From contig JANVFP010000006.1 in assembly GCA_027919835.1 (NCBI GenBank), positions 1,240,001 through 1,304,000 on the forward strand: a DNA stretch of 64,000 nucleotides. Reading direction: 5' to 3'. Positions 1 through 14,178 of the stretch are shown here, piece after piece. This stretch comes from Lentinula raphanica (Eukaryota > Basidiomycota > Agaricomycetes > Agaricales > Omphalotaceae). The position numbers and the translations under genes were made by a program. Positions within the stretch are counted from its first letter, which is position 1; each line of letters begins with the position of its first letter. Below the pieces are notes generated by a model. The model was not told the origin of the DNA and ran no database searches. It saw only the letters and a list, made by a program, of their open reading frames with translations.

Positions 1-442
1 TACATATGTTGCTGGTGTTCTTCTGCAACTGTGGTACGTCGAGTGTTTTGCATAGACAACTACTTTAGGCTCCCCCTCCCCAATGCACCAACTTGCATAT
101 TCCATTGCATGCTGTCCCCGATGATACCCGCATCTTACTTTCCATATATTAGCGTTCCTGTTATTACATCCCAATATTGGGATTCCTCTATCGTTTCATT
201 CTCATCTGGTTTGGACTGTTGGTATGTACATCACTACCGATTCATAGTCTTTGTTTGTTTTATGTTCAACATGATGTTAATACATCATTCCGTGTCCGCG
301 AGCGGAGCTTATGTTAAACTTTACTGTTTTTGCGGAATGCCGACGTCAAGATGATGAACGTTCACTCAAGTTCACCTGATACTATAAGAGGATCTAGGTT
401 AGAAGACTCAAGAGACTCATATCCCCTCATCGTTTGACTCCA
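1..442. other. intergenic / window start, no gene recognised
   Basis: A 107-codon plus-strand open frame begins at 31 but has no recognisable motif and no clear splice partners. I see no supported gene here. The final part is presumably the promoter and leader of the first methyltransferase. Confidence 0.5.
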
Positions 443-1320
443 ATGAAGCTTGCAAATGCTTTTGGGTTGTGGATAGAACTCAGGTTTGCGTTGCAAGCAG
501 CGCTTGTTCCTACACTCAAAGATGTTTGGATAAATCCCGCTATCATCTCACATCTGTCTCGAACATTCATGGCCCATGTCTGGCTTGCGTTTGCATCCCA
601 GGTCGACGCCAACGCTCGAACTGTGAAACGCGAATTATTCTTGCCCAATGCCACCGGAGTGGTACTAGATATTGGTGCAGGTAAGACTCGTTTTTTGAAG
701 GACAACCTACGAGTGTTTCTCGTTTGACGAATTATTTCACGCTAGGTTTGGGTCATGGAATCCAATATCTCGATCACAGCAAAGTTACGAAATACGTCGC
801 TGTAGAACCCAATACTCGAATGCATTCAGAGCTGAGGCGGGCAGCTGAAAATGCAGGATATCTCGAATCCGACGGTACTCTGGTCATTTTGGATTGTGGG
901 GCAGAGGAAGTAACGACGATCCTGGAGTCGTTAGACTCTACTATTCCCGCGATCGACACCATTACCTCCGTCATGTCCATGTGCAGCATTCCTTCAGCAC
1001 AGGAAGCCTTACGAGGGCTAATCTGCCATGTGTTAAAACCAGGAGGGCAACTGCTCTTCTACGAACACGTCTTGAGTCCCCGCCAAGACGTTGCTTGGTG
1101 GCAGCGATTTTGGGCTCCGTTGTGGCAGGTTTTCTATGATGGGTGTCGTTTGGACTGCCCCACGGACAGCTGGATCGATGAGATTACGGATGTGGATGAT
1201 AGAGGAGAAAGAGTTAGTGTTTGGAGTGAGAGGAAGTTGTGGGGAGTGCCTGGGGAGACGGAGGAGACTGTGTTCCACCATGTTCTGGGAAGGTTCGTGA
1301 AAAGGGGAGGGGTTTACTAG
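443..1320 (+). CDS. METTL7-like SAM-dependent methyltransferase, copy 1
   Basis: A class I methyltransferase of about 270 residues. Exons are 443-680 and 746-1320, split by a 65-base intron inside the glycine-rich SAM motif I (VVLDIGAG, about residues 72-80). EPN follows near residue 100 as the acidic end of strand 2, and the later stretch LKPGGQLLFYEH is typical of the METTL7 family. The terminal motif DGCRLDCPT is shared with its neighbour. ATG 443 is chosen because the first residues align with the ATG of the paralog at 1809. The N-terminus is hydrophobic and may anchor the protein in a membrane, as in animal METTL7. The substrate cannot be read from the sequence. It is a tandem duplicate of the next gene. 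Confidence 0.82.
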
Positions 1321-1808
1321 GCTAGAGAGGTCGTAAGGCCTGTAGATACAGTGCATTGTGTGATTACCTCAATGGTTTGTATAAGTTCAAAGTATGCCAA
1401 TTTGAACAACTGGCACAATTTCGCTAAGTAGAGCCTAGCTCAAGCGCTCATAGCGCTTATCAGCCAGCGCTTAGAGCCATATTTGCTTTATATCGTTTCT
1501 CGACTTGAAGTTCCTCTCTATCTTCCACTGACTTCGATATCAGTGGTCGAGCCTGGTCAAGTACGCCCTGTCTCTCTACTTCAATTTTCTTTGAATCTTC
1601 AAAACTTGCTGAAGCCTGAACTTAAAGGTAAGTCTGACTCTTGTTCTGCGACACTATCCGTTGCTCATCATTCATTGCTGAAGGCTAAACTCGATTCTCG
1701 GAAGGTCCATTTTGTGACTGTCTTTTCATGGATCCTACCTAACTTCTCCCATTGTGCAGAGTATCTAACTCTTCTCTTGTACGTCTATCAAAGCTACCGG
1801 GGACCGCT
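1321..1808. other. intergenic with probable 5' leader intron
   Basis: This gap holds an AGCGCT hairpin at 1442-1472 and a good candidate leader intron for the second methyltransferase. That intron would run from gtaagt at 1628 to cag at 1759, 132 bases. No other gene is seen. Confidence 0.5.
1442..1472. repeat. AGCGCT hairpin plus third copy
   Basis: AAGCGCT at 1442-1448 and AGCGCTT at 1452-1458 are inverted copies around a three-base loop. A third AGCGCTT follows at 1466-1472. The role is unknown. It lies between the two methyltransferase genes. Confidence 0.55.
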
Positions 1809-2681
1809 ATGAAACTTTCTGCTGCTTTTGCTCTCTTCATTGACCTCCGGGCTGCCGTGCGTGTAGCGTTTTGGCCTACCCTCAAGGATGTCTTTCACAA
1901 CCCGACCCTCATCTTTCATATCTCACGTACATTTATGAGTCACGTATGGGCCGCTTTTGCTGCACCCACTGACGAGAATGGCCGTGCGGTTAAACGCGGT
2001 TTGCTTCCCAATGCAACAGGTGTAGTTCTAGACATAGGAGCAGGTACTTTCTTGAACCACTCTTCCTATTCTGCTTACACACAACCTGATTTACCATACT
2101 CACTGCGACGTTTAGGGCTCGGGCATACGGCTCAGTATCTGGACCGTGACAAAGTCACCACTTATGTGGCGCTAGAACCCAACACCAAAATGCACGCTCA
2201 TATTCGTCAGACAGCTGAATCCGCAGGGTTTCTAGAATCTGATGGTTCACTCGTCATTCTATCCTTTGGCGCTGAAGATACTATGCAGATCGTCGAAGCT
2301 TTGGGGGGACGACCTCATCCTGTGGACACAATCATATCCGTCTTGACTCTTTGTTCTATTCCCTCACCAGAACATGTCATGACCTCGCTTGTCAGAGATG
2401 TGCTCAAGCCCGGTGGACAAGTCCTCTTCTACGAACATGTGTTGAGCCCGCGAGCCGATGTAGCTTGGTGGCAACGCTTTTGGACTCCGCTCTGGCGCGT
2501 TTTTCTCGACGGATGCCGCCTTGATTGTCCAACGCATGTGCATATCAGCGAGATGAAATCTATTGCTCCAAATGGCGAGGAGGTAAGTATGTGGGCTGAA
2601 GGAAATACATGGGGAAAACCAGACGAGCCGGAAGAGAATTTGTGGTGGCACCAAGCTGGGCAGTTCAAAAAGCATGAATAG
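1809..2681 (+). CDS. METTL7-like SAM-dependent methyltransferase, copy 2
   Basis: Paralog of the gene at 443, predicted 266 residues, with exons 1809-2043 and 2116-2681. The intron sits at the same codon of motif I as in copy 1. Here it is 72 bases, a multiple of three with no stop, so an unspliced message would still be readable but with a 24-residue insertion that splits the SAM-binding glycine loop. The MKL start, motif I, the VALEPN stretch and the DGCRLDCPT stretch match copy 1. Copy 1 and copy 2 are separated by about 490 bases and face the same way, so this is a simple tandem duplication. The methyl acceptor is unknown. Confidence 0.82.
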   Translation: MKLSAAFALFIDLRAAVRVAFWPTLKDVFHNPTLIFHISRTFMSHVWAAFAAPTDENGRAVKRGLLPNATGVVLDIGAGTFLNHSSYSAYTQPDLPYSLRRLGLGHTAQYLDRDKVTTYVALEPNTKMHAHIRQTAESAGFLESDGSLVILSFGAEDTMQIVEALGGRPHPVDTIISVLTLCSIPSPEHVMTSLVRDVLKPGGQVLFYEHVLSPRADVAWWQRFWTPLWRVFLDGCRLDCPTHVHISEMKSIAPNGEEVSMWAEGNTWGKPDEPEENLWWHQAGQFKKHE

Positions 2682-3280
2682 AAGGTGCCTTTGGTGTGTT
2701 CTCTCTCATTCATTGACAGGTGTCTGACGGTTCTGCGTAGAGGTGTAATTATATGATAAACGGAATTTCTATCACTCCATTCCAGTCCACGAGGACATGG
2801 TGTTGTAACAAGCATTGCCTTTGAACAAACATGCAGCTGAGATGAAGTAAGTTTATTATTCAAACTTCCCATCGTTTCCATCCGCACTGCTCGGTTGTAA
2901 AATTCGCTGGAAATAACAGCTTTCTTCGTGCGATTTTTCACCAGCGTAAACCGTAGGGATTCGAAATCGCCGAGCGCTAAAGAAATAGACGCCCCTAGAC
3001 GCTCGCTGACATGACATTGATCGTGACAAATGTGACATTGCGACAGTGTGTGTGACAGTCGATCACAACAACGAGACAAAAAATGGCCAAGAACAATTCG
3101 TGTTTTCAACGTGTTGCTAGCTTACCTTCATCCCATCAACTCGCTATTGGTGGGTTAAATCTCCGTTTCTTTATAATTGGCCTTTGTTCTCCGAGCGGCT
3201 GTCAGCCGCCCTTCACACTCTCTAAACACTACCACTTCTAAACCGCCACCACCAGGATTTCATCCATACCAATCTCGAAA
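2682..3280. other. intergenic, no gene recognised
   Basis: It contains the 3' region of the second methyltransferase and the promoter of the secreted protein at 3281. A long minus-strand frame here is an antisense shadow without motifs. Confidence 0.5.
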
Positions 3281-4272
3281 ATGCATAATAACTCGCGTCG
3301 ATCACTCTTGTACTTCCTCCTCTCGCTCTGTGCTTTCCAATTCGTACTGGCGAGGCACGAATTTGACCCCCTTTCACATCGACGCCACACTCTGAATGCG
3401 AATTTGGCCAAGCGCGAGGCAGCCAGCTTCCGCAGGGAGACCTCGTTGGAAAAACGCTTCGATGATGCACGCTTCACGTACTATGCAGTTGGACTCGGTG
3501 CTTGTGGACAGACCAATCAACCCAGCGATTTCGTGAGTCGCGCCTTTGTGATCATTGAACGCGTTGTATCGTCGATCTAACCATCTATCAACATTCAGAT
3601 CGTCGCTCTGAACTCTGCTGTGCGTTTTGAAACGCTCTGATTGAGATAGAACCCATCCTGATTGTTGTTTCGAATACTAGCAATACAACGGTGGCCAATA
3701 CTGTTTCGAGATGATCACCATCACTGTCGGAGATAAGTCTATACAAGCCCAGATTATGGACGAGGTAGGTATCAAGATATGTCACGTATTTATGGTCGCT
3801 CACGTATTTTCCTCTATGAAAGTGCCCTGGGTGTCCTTACGGAGGCCTTGATCTCTCGGAAGGCGCCTTTCAAGCTTTTGCCTCGCTAGATCAAGGTGTG
3901 CTGACCGGATCCTGGGACTTCGATTCAGCAGCCCCTTCAACTACAACTGAGACACCCACCTCCACATATATACCCCCAACTTCTACGTGGTCACCACCTC
4001 CGACTACGTCTTCGACCACCACTTGGACACCTACTTCGACGAGCACGCGGACTAGCTCTTCCTTCTCATCGTCCTCTTCGTCGACTTCAACCACTTCTAC
4101 ATTTACTTCTTTGTCGACATTTTCGTCTTCGTCTTCTGTCAGTACTGCTACTACTTCATCAGCTACGCCAACAGTCATGGCTCCTTCAGGCGCGCTTGGA
4201 ATGTTTGAAGAAGCTGTGATGCAAATGGGGTTGGCCGCTGTTAGTGCTGCTGGTGCAACAATTGTTCATTAG
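3281..4272 (+). CDS. secreted RlpA-like double-psi beta-barrel protein with Ser/Thr-rich tail
   Basis: Predicted 268 residues from exons 3281-3532, 3599-3619, 3681-3764 and 3823-4272; the second exon is only 21 bases. An N-terminal signal peptide (about residues 1-24) is followed by a propeptide ending in LEKR, a Kex2-type cleavage site. The domain then runs from TYYAVGLGACG through IVALNSA, split exactly by the short exon, to DECPGCPYGGLDLS, the signature of the DPBB/RlpA/expansin-like fold. The catalytic aspartate-type position in the DECPGC region is conserved. A long Ser/Thr/Pro linker follows, likely O-glycosylated. The hydrophobic C-terminus (GLAAVSAAGATIVH) resembles a GPI signal. Such proteins act on or at the cell wall; exact activity is not shown here. 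Confidence 0.85.
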
Positions 4273-4521
4273 ACTGCTTGTTAGATTTTACATTATGGTA
4301 CACCAGGGATTGCTAGATTTTTTTGGGTTATCACGCAAGTAATAGCGCTACATAGTTATATTCATATTAAGATCCTGGCTCGTTCTACTTATATGTATAT
4401 ACGACATTGCAGATATGTATAGAACACGCTTTTTGGTTCAAGATAATTATTCTACTTTGACTTTTGAAGGAGGATCGATGTATGATGCCTGTGATTGTCA
4501 TCAGACTACCATTCAGCCCAT

Positions 4522-8061
<3,540 letters not shown>

Positions 8062-8603
8062 GAAGAAAAGTCTAGAGAGAAATCGAAAAATAAGATAGTG
8101 TACTTATGAGAGCAAAAAAGTTGTCGGCTCCATATGGACGACAAGCACGTGTTAGATACGTGGCGCATCTTCAGAGTTCGCAGCTAAAACTTTTCTGGAT
8201 CATTCTGAACCTCTACAACTTCGGGTTCTCTCAAGGTTGACCCGGAAAACATTCGGGTTACTGCTTGTCTGGAGGGTAGCCGGAGGAGGAAAGTCAAGCT
8301 GACTCGCCTAGAGTTTGGGAAGATGGCGTGATTTGTACCCACACTGACAGTCGACGTCGAACATGGAAATTATTTACGGATTCCCGGGAACAAAACTGGC
8401 TGAAGCTGAATACAAGGCAGATTGGCCTCAGGTAGCATTACGGTCGTTGTATGGTAACTTCAACGCCGAAAAACATTTTGAAAAGAGGGAAATTTGAGCG
8501 GACTTTGCTTACGTAGTTTATTTGGTGTCATGCTCTGAGCAAATCCGGCTTTTACAAGGTTACTTGCTTCGACCATCAGGGCAAAGCTGTAGCCTAACAG
8601 TCT
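8062..8603. other. divergent intergenic region, Ca2+ ATPase / SIP5
   Basis: A non-coding stretch of about 540 bases between two divergent start codons. It must hold both promoters. No clear motif was picked out. Confidence 0.5.
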
Positions 8604-10677
8604 ATGGGCAATTCTTCATCTTCCTCATCCCGTTCTCATGAAGAAAGCGTTGATTATGGCTTCCTAACACCTCAAGGAGTTTACACGGGCCCAAGAGACT
8701 GGAATCAAGCCATTGTTACTCAGCTCATTTGTGCCAGAAGACTGGCACCATTCTACCGGCCACTCGAAGATTACGACGATTCCTGGACTGACGACCAAAT
8801 ACTAGCTGCTAGGAAGGAGCTTCTAGAATCCGAGAGCGCGCCTGACTCTGCTTCACGACCTGAGCCTCTTTCCGCTTCATCAGTCTCCTCAAAGTCAAGT
8901 CACTCGAAGCGGCCAAATACCTTGAAGGAACCTAGTAGACCAGAAGCAGCCGTGTACAGAGGTGCAATAGAATGTCCTATATGCTTTCTGGCGAGTATTC
9001 TGCAGGATCTATCGCCCAGCTCGTTGCTCATATTACGTCACAGTATTACCCACCGAACATCAACCATTCGAGGTGTTGTGATCAGGCCATTTGTACAGAG
9101 TGCTTTGTGCAAATAAAGCGCAGCGAGCCTACAACTACACACCTGGTATCAGAACCTGCGGCCTGTCCGTATTGTGTCCAGGAGAACTTTGGCGTCGTGT
9201 ACACCCCGCCTCCATGGCGCGCTGGGATTGGTAGTGAAGGATCTGTTAGTTCTCCTCCACGTTTTACCATCATCCTCATTCTCTGACACTACATCAAGCC
9301 CTCACCTCATTCAGATTCACCAAAACACTCACAACAATCACTCGATCAACCTACCCCGACGCACAAACGGAGACAGAAGAGTTTCAGTGCGGACAGCCCT
9401 GAAGTCGTCACAACTGGTCTGTACCTCCTCCGATAAGCTCGCCCTTATCGTGATTCTTATCTTTCGTTCCATTGCCTCAGATCAAATCCGACCGGATTGG
9501 GAAGCCAAATTAGCAGCTGTGCGCGCGGCCGTCACACGACGGGCAAACAGACGCATTATTATGCGCCAAGTTGGCGACCGCTTGATACCGGTCGGCGTCA
9601 CAAGCGGACGGATACATGCTCTCTCGCCCGAGGAGGCTGCGAGTGCTGCTAATGGCGGTGGCGACGGTACCGGGGGTAGCTGGAGATCACGAAGAAGACA
9701 GCAAGGTGGTAATGGTCTTGAGCAATACTTGGGTCAAGATCTAGAAGAGGTGCGTTTCATATAGCATTATGAACTTGGCGAACAACATTTTGATTTCTTG
9801 AATAATGTAGATAATGATGATGGAAGCGATGAGGCTGTCTTTGTTGGAGCATGAGGCACAACAACGGAGAGAGGCTGAAGAGAAGAAGAAAGCCGAAGAA
9901 CAGGCTAAGAAAGGAGCGCCCGGGAATGAAACATCCCTGATTGCTGCTAGTGGGTCAGGCTCAAATGGAGCTTCATCCTCATCTGCATCGAATACCAACC
10001 CGGCAGCTCCCTCATCGACACCACCTTCATCTGCTTCCTCTGGTCCCGCTCACCAGAAGAACGATTCCTTGCGAGTCAAAAAGGGATCGTTATTCAGCCG
10101 AAGCCGGTCTCCTTCTCCTGCTCCCCCTTCTTCCCAATCCTCATTACCAAATGCTCCCCCATTCAGCACACTCGGTGCCGCATTGAGCACAACCTCTACT
10201 GCTAGCGCCATTCTGAGAAGCAATAGCTCAACCTCAGCTTCCTCGGATCCTTCATTGGAACGGACAACGTCTTCGTCAACGGTCGAATCTGCTTCTAATA
10301 CTGCCACACACGCCGCTCCTCCTTCAATCACCATCGCTCCATTTCCTCCGCCTGCACCTATATCACTCTCTCCGGAATCGACAAGCCAGACCGAATCGTC
10401 CCGAATGGCGTCAACACTTACAACTCCATTCGTTGACAGCGCTGCCTCTTATGAGAACCTCCCTTCTTCACCGGAAGAAACGCCTTATGAACCTCTAATA
10501 CCGAAAGATCCGACAAAGATTGCGACAACAGTGGAAGAGAGGGTAGATTCTGTGGATATCCCGACTAAACCACATTCAGAAGACACACCTGAGCATAACT
10601 TACATCAGGACACACTTTTTGGATCCTCTTCTAGCGCATCGGGCCCCTCTGTGTCCTTTGCTGATGCTGAAGCATAA
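8604..10677 (+). CDS. SIP5: SIP5-like zinc-binding protein
   Basis: Predicted 613 residues from exons 8604-8990, 9044-9244, 9299-9416, 9481-9749 and 9811-10677. The N-terminus MGNSSS is a likely myristoylation signal. A treble-clef or RING-like zinc module follows: ECPICFLYYP, then [17 protein letters not shown], then CPYC. Downstream come [24 protein letters not shown] and an [10 protein letters not shown] helix, all hallmarks of the fungal SIP5 family, first named as a Snf1-interacting protein in yeast. The tail is Ser/Pro-rich. The first intron appears to use a GC donor (gcgagt at 8991) with a normal AG acceptor. The stop at 10675-10677 is followed by a further 67 sense codons in the same frame, so the true C-terminus is slightly uncertain. 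Confidence 0.88.
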
Positions 10678-11248
10678 CCTTCACGGCATTCAACGGGTAA
10701 TATATCCTCCGGATTCATCCGTAAGTCAAACCTCTGCGTTTCCTGCAATGAGACTCAAAGAAGCGCTTCATCATTCAAGGTTATTGATATGTTACTAGAA
10801 GCCATTGAAAGTCGATATAGCCGGGTTATCGGAGAAGAGTGGAGACGGGAGAAGTTGGAGAGGAGGGTCAGTGAATAGCAGAAGGAGATAGAGAACATGA
10901 ACAGAATGTCGATAAGACAGTTGGTTGGAGACTACAGGGTGTATAACATATTCATTAATCTGGAGAGGGTCGTGGATGCTAGGCTTGGTGCGCTGTTCAA
11001 CTCATTTTCACTACTTACATATTTGTTCCCTACTCAGCTCTTTGTTTAATAGCATTGTCATCTTATTCATTGTAGACTTTCGCTTCATTGCTTTCTTTGG
11101 CTACTGTTCTTCTGATGCATGATTCATTCGAAGTGGAAAACACGACTAAGATACATACTTTCCTGGGCTGACTGGTTATATGATACAGTAATTGAACTGA
11201 AGGCAGTCCTTTATCCAATGCTGAAAACATCACGTCTACCATCACTGA
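10678..11248. other. intergenic between convergent SIP5 and small unknown gene
   Basis: The first 200 bases are open in the SIP5 frame after its stop. The remainder shows nothing recognisable. Confidence 0.4.
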
Positions 11249-11779
11249 TTATTTCAGGTTTTTGGTACTAGGGTCAGCCCAGATTGGGTTCAGTGAGTCA
11301 GGATCAACAACATTTGTCGAGGGAACCTGAAGATGGAGGTGCAAGACTGGGTCAACCACACTGTGCACACTTACTGATGTTACAATGCACTTACCTGAGC
11401 AGCCACTTGCTGCTTCATTTTAGCCTCCCTAGCTAGACGTAAAGCTTTTGCCTCGTCTACCTTCTTCCGGATGTCTGGGGCCATTCGCTAGATAAAATCA
11501 TTGACAAAAGTAGCGAGGATGGTATAGAATTGAGTTGGAGAACATGTATTGCAACCCGGATCTGAACACAAACATTGTAGAGTTCTTCTTCTGTGGGCAC
11601 GGTTGCTGGGAAGAAGAAAGGTTTACGAGGAGTTAGAATTAACAAAAGAGAAGAACTCTACCCTTCATTAACATATAACCGAGGCCAGTGACTGTACATT
11701 CCCGTGGATCCATGGGCATACCGTGCAAAGGAAAATCGCAGTCATAATTAGACAATGACATTGAAAAACGTGAAGCCAT
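11249..11779 (-). CDS. small conserved-looking protein of unknown function
   Basis: Not recognised. Four exons can be joined. The first starts at ATG 11779 (or the in-frame ATG at 11761) and reads through NYDCDFPLHG and GLGYMLMK. The second begins ATVPTEEELYN. The third carries MAPDIRKKVDEAKALRLARE, a charged amphipathic helix. The last ends DPDSLNPIWADPSTKNLK with a stop at 11249-11251. The product is about 100-110 residues, depending on which of two donors closes the second exon (after YN or after QIR). Good splice sites and absence of stops across all pieces suggest a real gene. No membrane segment or localisation signal is evident. Confidence 0.55.
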
Positions 11780-12471
11780 GAAGGAAGTGGAGAATCAAGG
11801 AAGCATCCAGAGAGAGCAGTCCATCACCCGGTCGTCAAGCCGTGAAGAACGCATTTGACATCCAATTGACAACCCGCAGGCAAGGGAAATCGCAGCAGGA
11901 CAGGCAGAGAAAATGCAGCAGATTCGAATCGGCAGCGCGCGGTGATTGTGATTTTTTGTTCAGTTTTGAGAAAATTTGTGACGGGTTTCAATAGAGGCAG
12001 TTGTCCATGGAAATACAGGGAGATATGAGGCATGTTTACCCAGCCAAAAGGTGGTAATGAATCGTTCGCCAAAACCAGTCAAAGAGAGGGACCGAGTGAT
12101 TTTTCATGAAGGAGACCTGTTCAGAAGGGTACTACGTGAATGAGGATTTTAAAAACATACAAGTTATTGCCGCTCCTGCGAATCTAAGCCATGGAAAATG
12201 TGACATGGAGGTTTGAGGTCAAGTCGAAAACGGCCCGGCATTGTTCTTAACCATCACATCTATGATCTTGACGACTTACGACAAGCCTTGATCTTGTAAG
12301 TTGTACGCGACAGAGACCGGCACAGCGCAGGAAGTAGCAGACGGTGTCGCTCGAGAATGCCGCAGGATTCATGGTCAATCCAGAGTTTTAAGCATGAATG
12401 GTTACTCTACGGTGAATGATAATTTGTTTTGAATTGAGGGAGGTCTTTACTGAAAGCTGTTGATTGTAGGA
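11780..12471. other. intergenic, no gene recognised
   Basis: It separates the small unknown gene from the TAH18 remnant. A minus-strand 82-codon frame at 11824-12072 lacks motifs and splice support. Confidence 0.45.
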
Positions 12472-14178
12472 GGATCTACTCTCAGAAACGCTAGTAATAT
12501 TGATCGTGTCAACAACAGGATCTGGCTTGGAACCAACAGCCATGACAATGTTTTGGAAAAAGTTGCTGTTGTCCGATTTACCACCAGATCTCCTCGACAA
12601 TCTATGTTTCTACAGTTTTCGGTCTGGGTGACTCTGCGTATGAAAGGTCTTGTTGGCCTGCAAAATGCTTGACGCGCAGACTTGAGAGTCTGGGAGCAGT
12701 CCAATTGTGTGAATGTGCAGAAGTAGATGAGCAGCATAAAGTTGAGTCGGGTTCGTTTCACCAAAGTTCGTGTTGTAGATGCTCACTCGTCTGGTCCCAG
12801 GATAGACGGAGCTTTGGAGCCTTGGCTGAGGATTGTGACCAAATCGTTGCTTGAGCTCATACCGCCCCCATCTGAGATCGAAATACTATTTTCAGATCAT
12901 GTCCATCCAGCTCGCGTATCGCTCCTGAACTGCAAATCGTCAAGTGACCGTGATTTCGGATGCTCATTTGGATCATGGTCCCAATTATTTTTTGGCTACT
13001 GCAAAGTCTAATACACGTATAACAGCTGCTGATTGGTACCAAGACGTTCGACATCTTGATTTCAATCTTGGAGATAATATTGGGTATAAATTTGTATGTT
13101 GTATCCTGTTGTATCCTCAGCAGGCTCATTATCTTGGCTCAATTATTCTCCAGGGTATTTGGCCGTGATACATCCTATCGCACATGCAGATGAAGTAGAG
13201 ATTTTTTTCTTTCTCTCAAATGGGCTGGGGGAACTCTGCCCATGATTTGTTAGAAATAAAGCATGTTTACAAAGGTGGGTGAGCCCCTTTGTTTACAAAC
13301 ACTGGCGCCGAAGTCTGAATATTATTCAGACCAATCTTCCACATACCCCGATCCTATAGTGCTGATTTCCTCAAAACACAGAGACATCCCGGCTCAATAC
13401 ATCTCTGTGTAGCCATTGTTAGATATAAGACCAAGCTGAAGGTACCTCGCAGAGAAGTTTGCTCTACGTACATATTGCATCTGCGTGCAGGTAAATCTAC
13501 AGTGGTCTTTTCAGTCAAAGCTATTTAAGTTGATCTGAACAGGCCAACGACTCAGGATCAAAGTCGTGAAAGGCTTCATACAACTCCTGGTGAATGACAT
13601 TCCCGTCATCTGCATCGGTCCCGGTACAGGCGTTGCTCCTATGAGGTCCGTTATTGAAGAGCGAATCGAATCGAGGCGAAGGCTCATGGTACTTGAACTC
13701 AGCAACATCATCTTGATAGATCAATATTGAGCCCTTCTACATAACAGACAACACCCTGTACTTCGGCTGTCGTTCTGCGGAGAAGGATCAACACTATGCT
13801 TCCGAATGGCAAGGATATGTTGCTGAGCATGAACTAACCCATCGGGTTGCATGCTCGCGGGATGAGCTAGAGGGCTCAAAGAGAACCTATGCTCAAAATC
13901 TTATCACTGAAGATGCGGCTCGAATCTGGAAGCTTCTCAATAAACGAAATGCTTGTGTTCTTATATCTGGATACGGCAGTAACATATTTCCTTTATCTCA
14001 TTCCTTTCTTGACCACGCATGTTCTTACTCAGGTCATCCAATAAAATGCCAGCCGGTGTTAAAGCAGCCTTGAGGCACACAATGATGACCTATAGTCCTC
14101 GTTCAGAGGACGAGGGCTCCCGGTACATTCTTGACTTTGAAAAAGATCACAGGTTGATTGAAGAGTATTGGAGTTGAC
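12472..14178 (+). pseudogene. decayed NADPH-dependent diflavin oxidoreductase (TAH18/NDOR1)
   Basis: Pieces of TAH18 appear in the right order but in shifting frames. They are VSTTGSG, then LLLSDLPPDLLDN, then VFGLGDSAYE, CWPAK and LTRRLESLGAV of the flavodoxin domain (12505-12700). Next come IDGALEPWL and PPPSEIEIL, then TRITAADWYQDVRH and LAVIHP (to about 13180), then HPGSIHLCVAIVRYKTKLK, PVICIGPGTGVAPMRS, LYFGCRSAEKDQHY and SNKMPAGVKAAL, ending RLIEEYWS and a stop at about 14178. The intact enzyme passes electrons from NADPH to Dre2 in cytosolic Fe-S assembly. Here there are several frame changes, in-frame stops (for example TGA near 13243) and internal deletions. Since TAH18 is essential in yeast, an intact copy presumably exists elsewhere. 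Confidence 0.85.

Noticed and set aside
2429..3109. 226-codon minus-strand open frame
   Set aside because: It overlaps methyltransferase copy 2 in antisense and then runs through non-coding DNA. No motif or splice support.
3891..4178. Acidic, valine-rich minus-strand open frame
   Set aside because: It is the antisense shadow of the Ser/Thr-rich tail of the DPBB gene. Its composition is explained by the repeats, and it has no motif.
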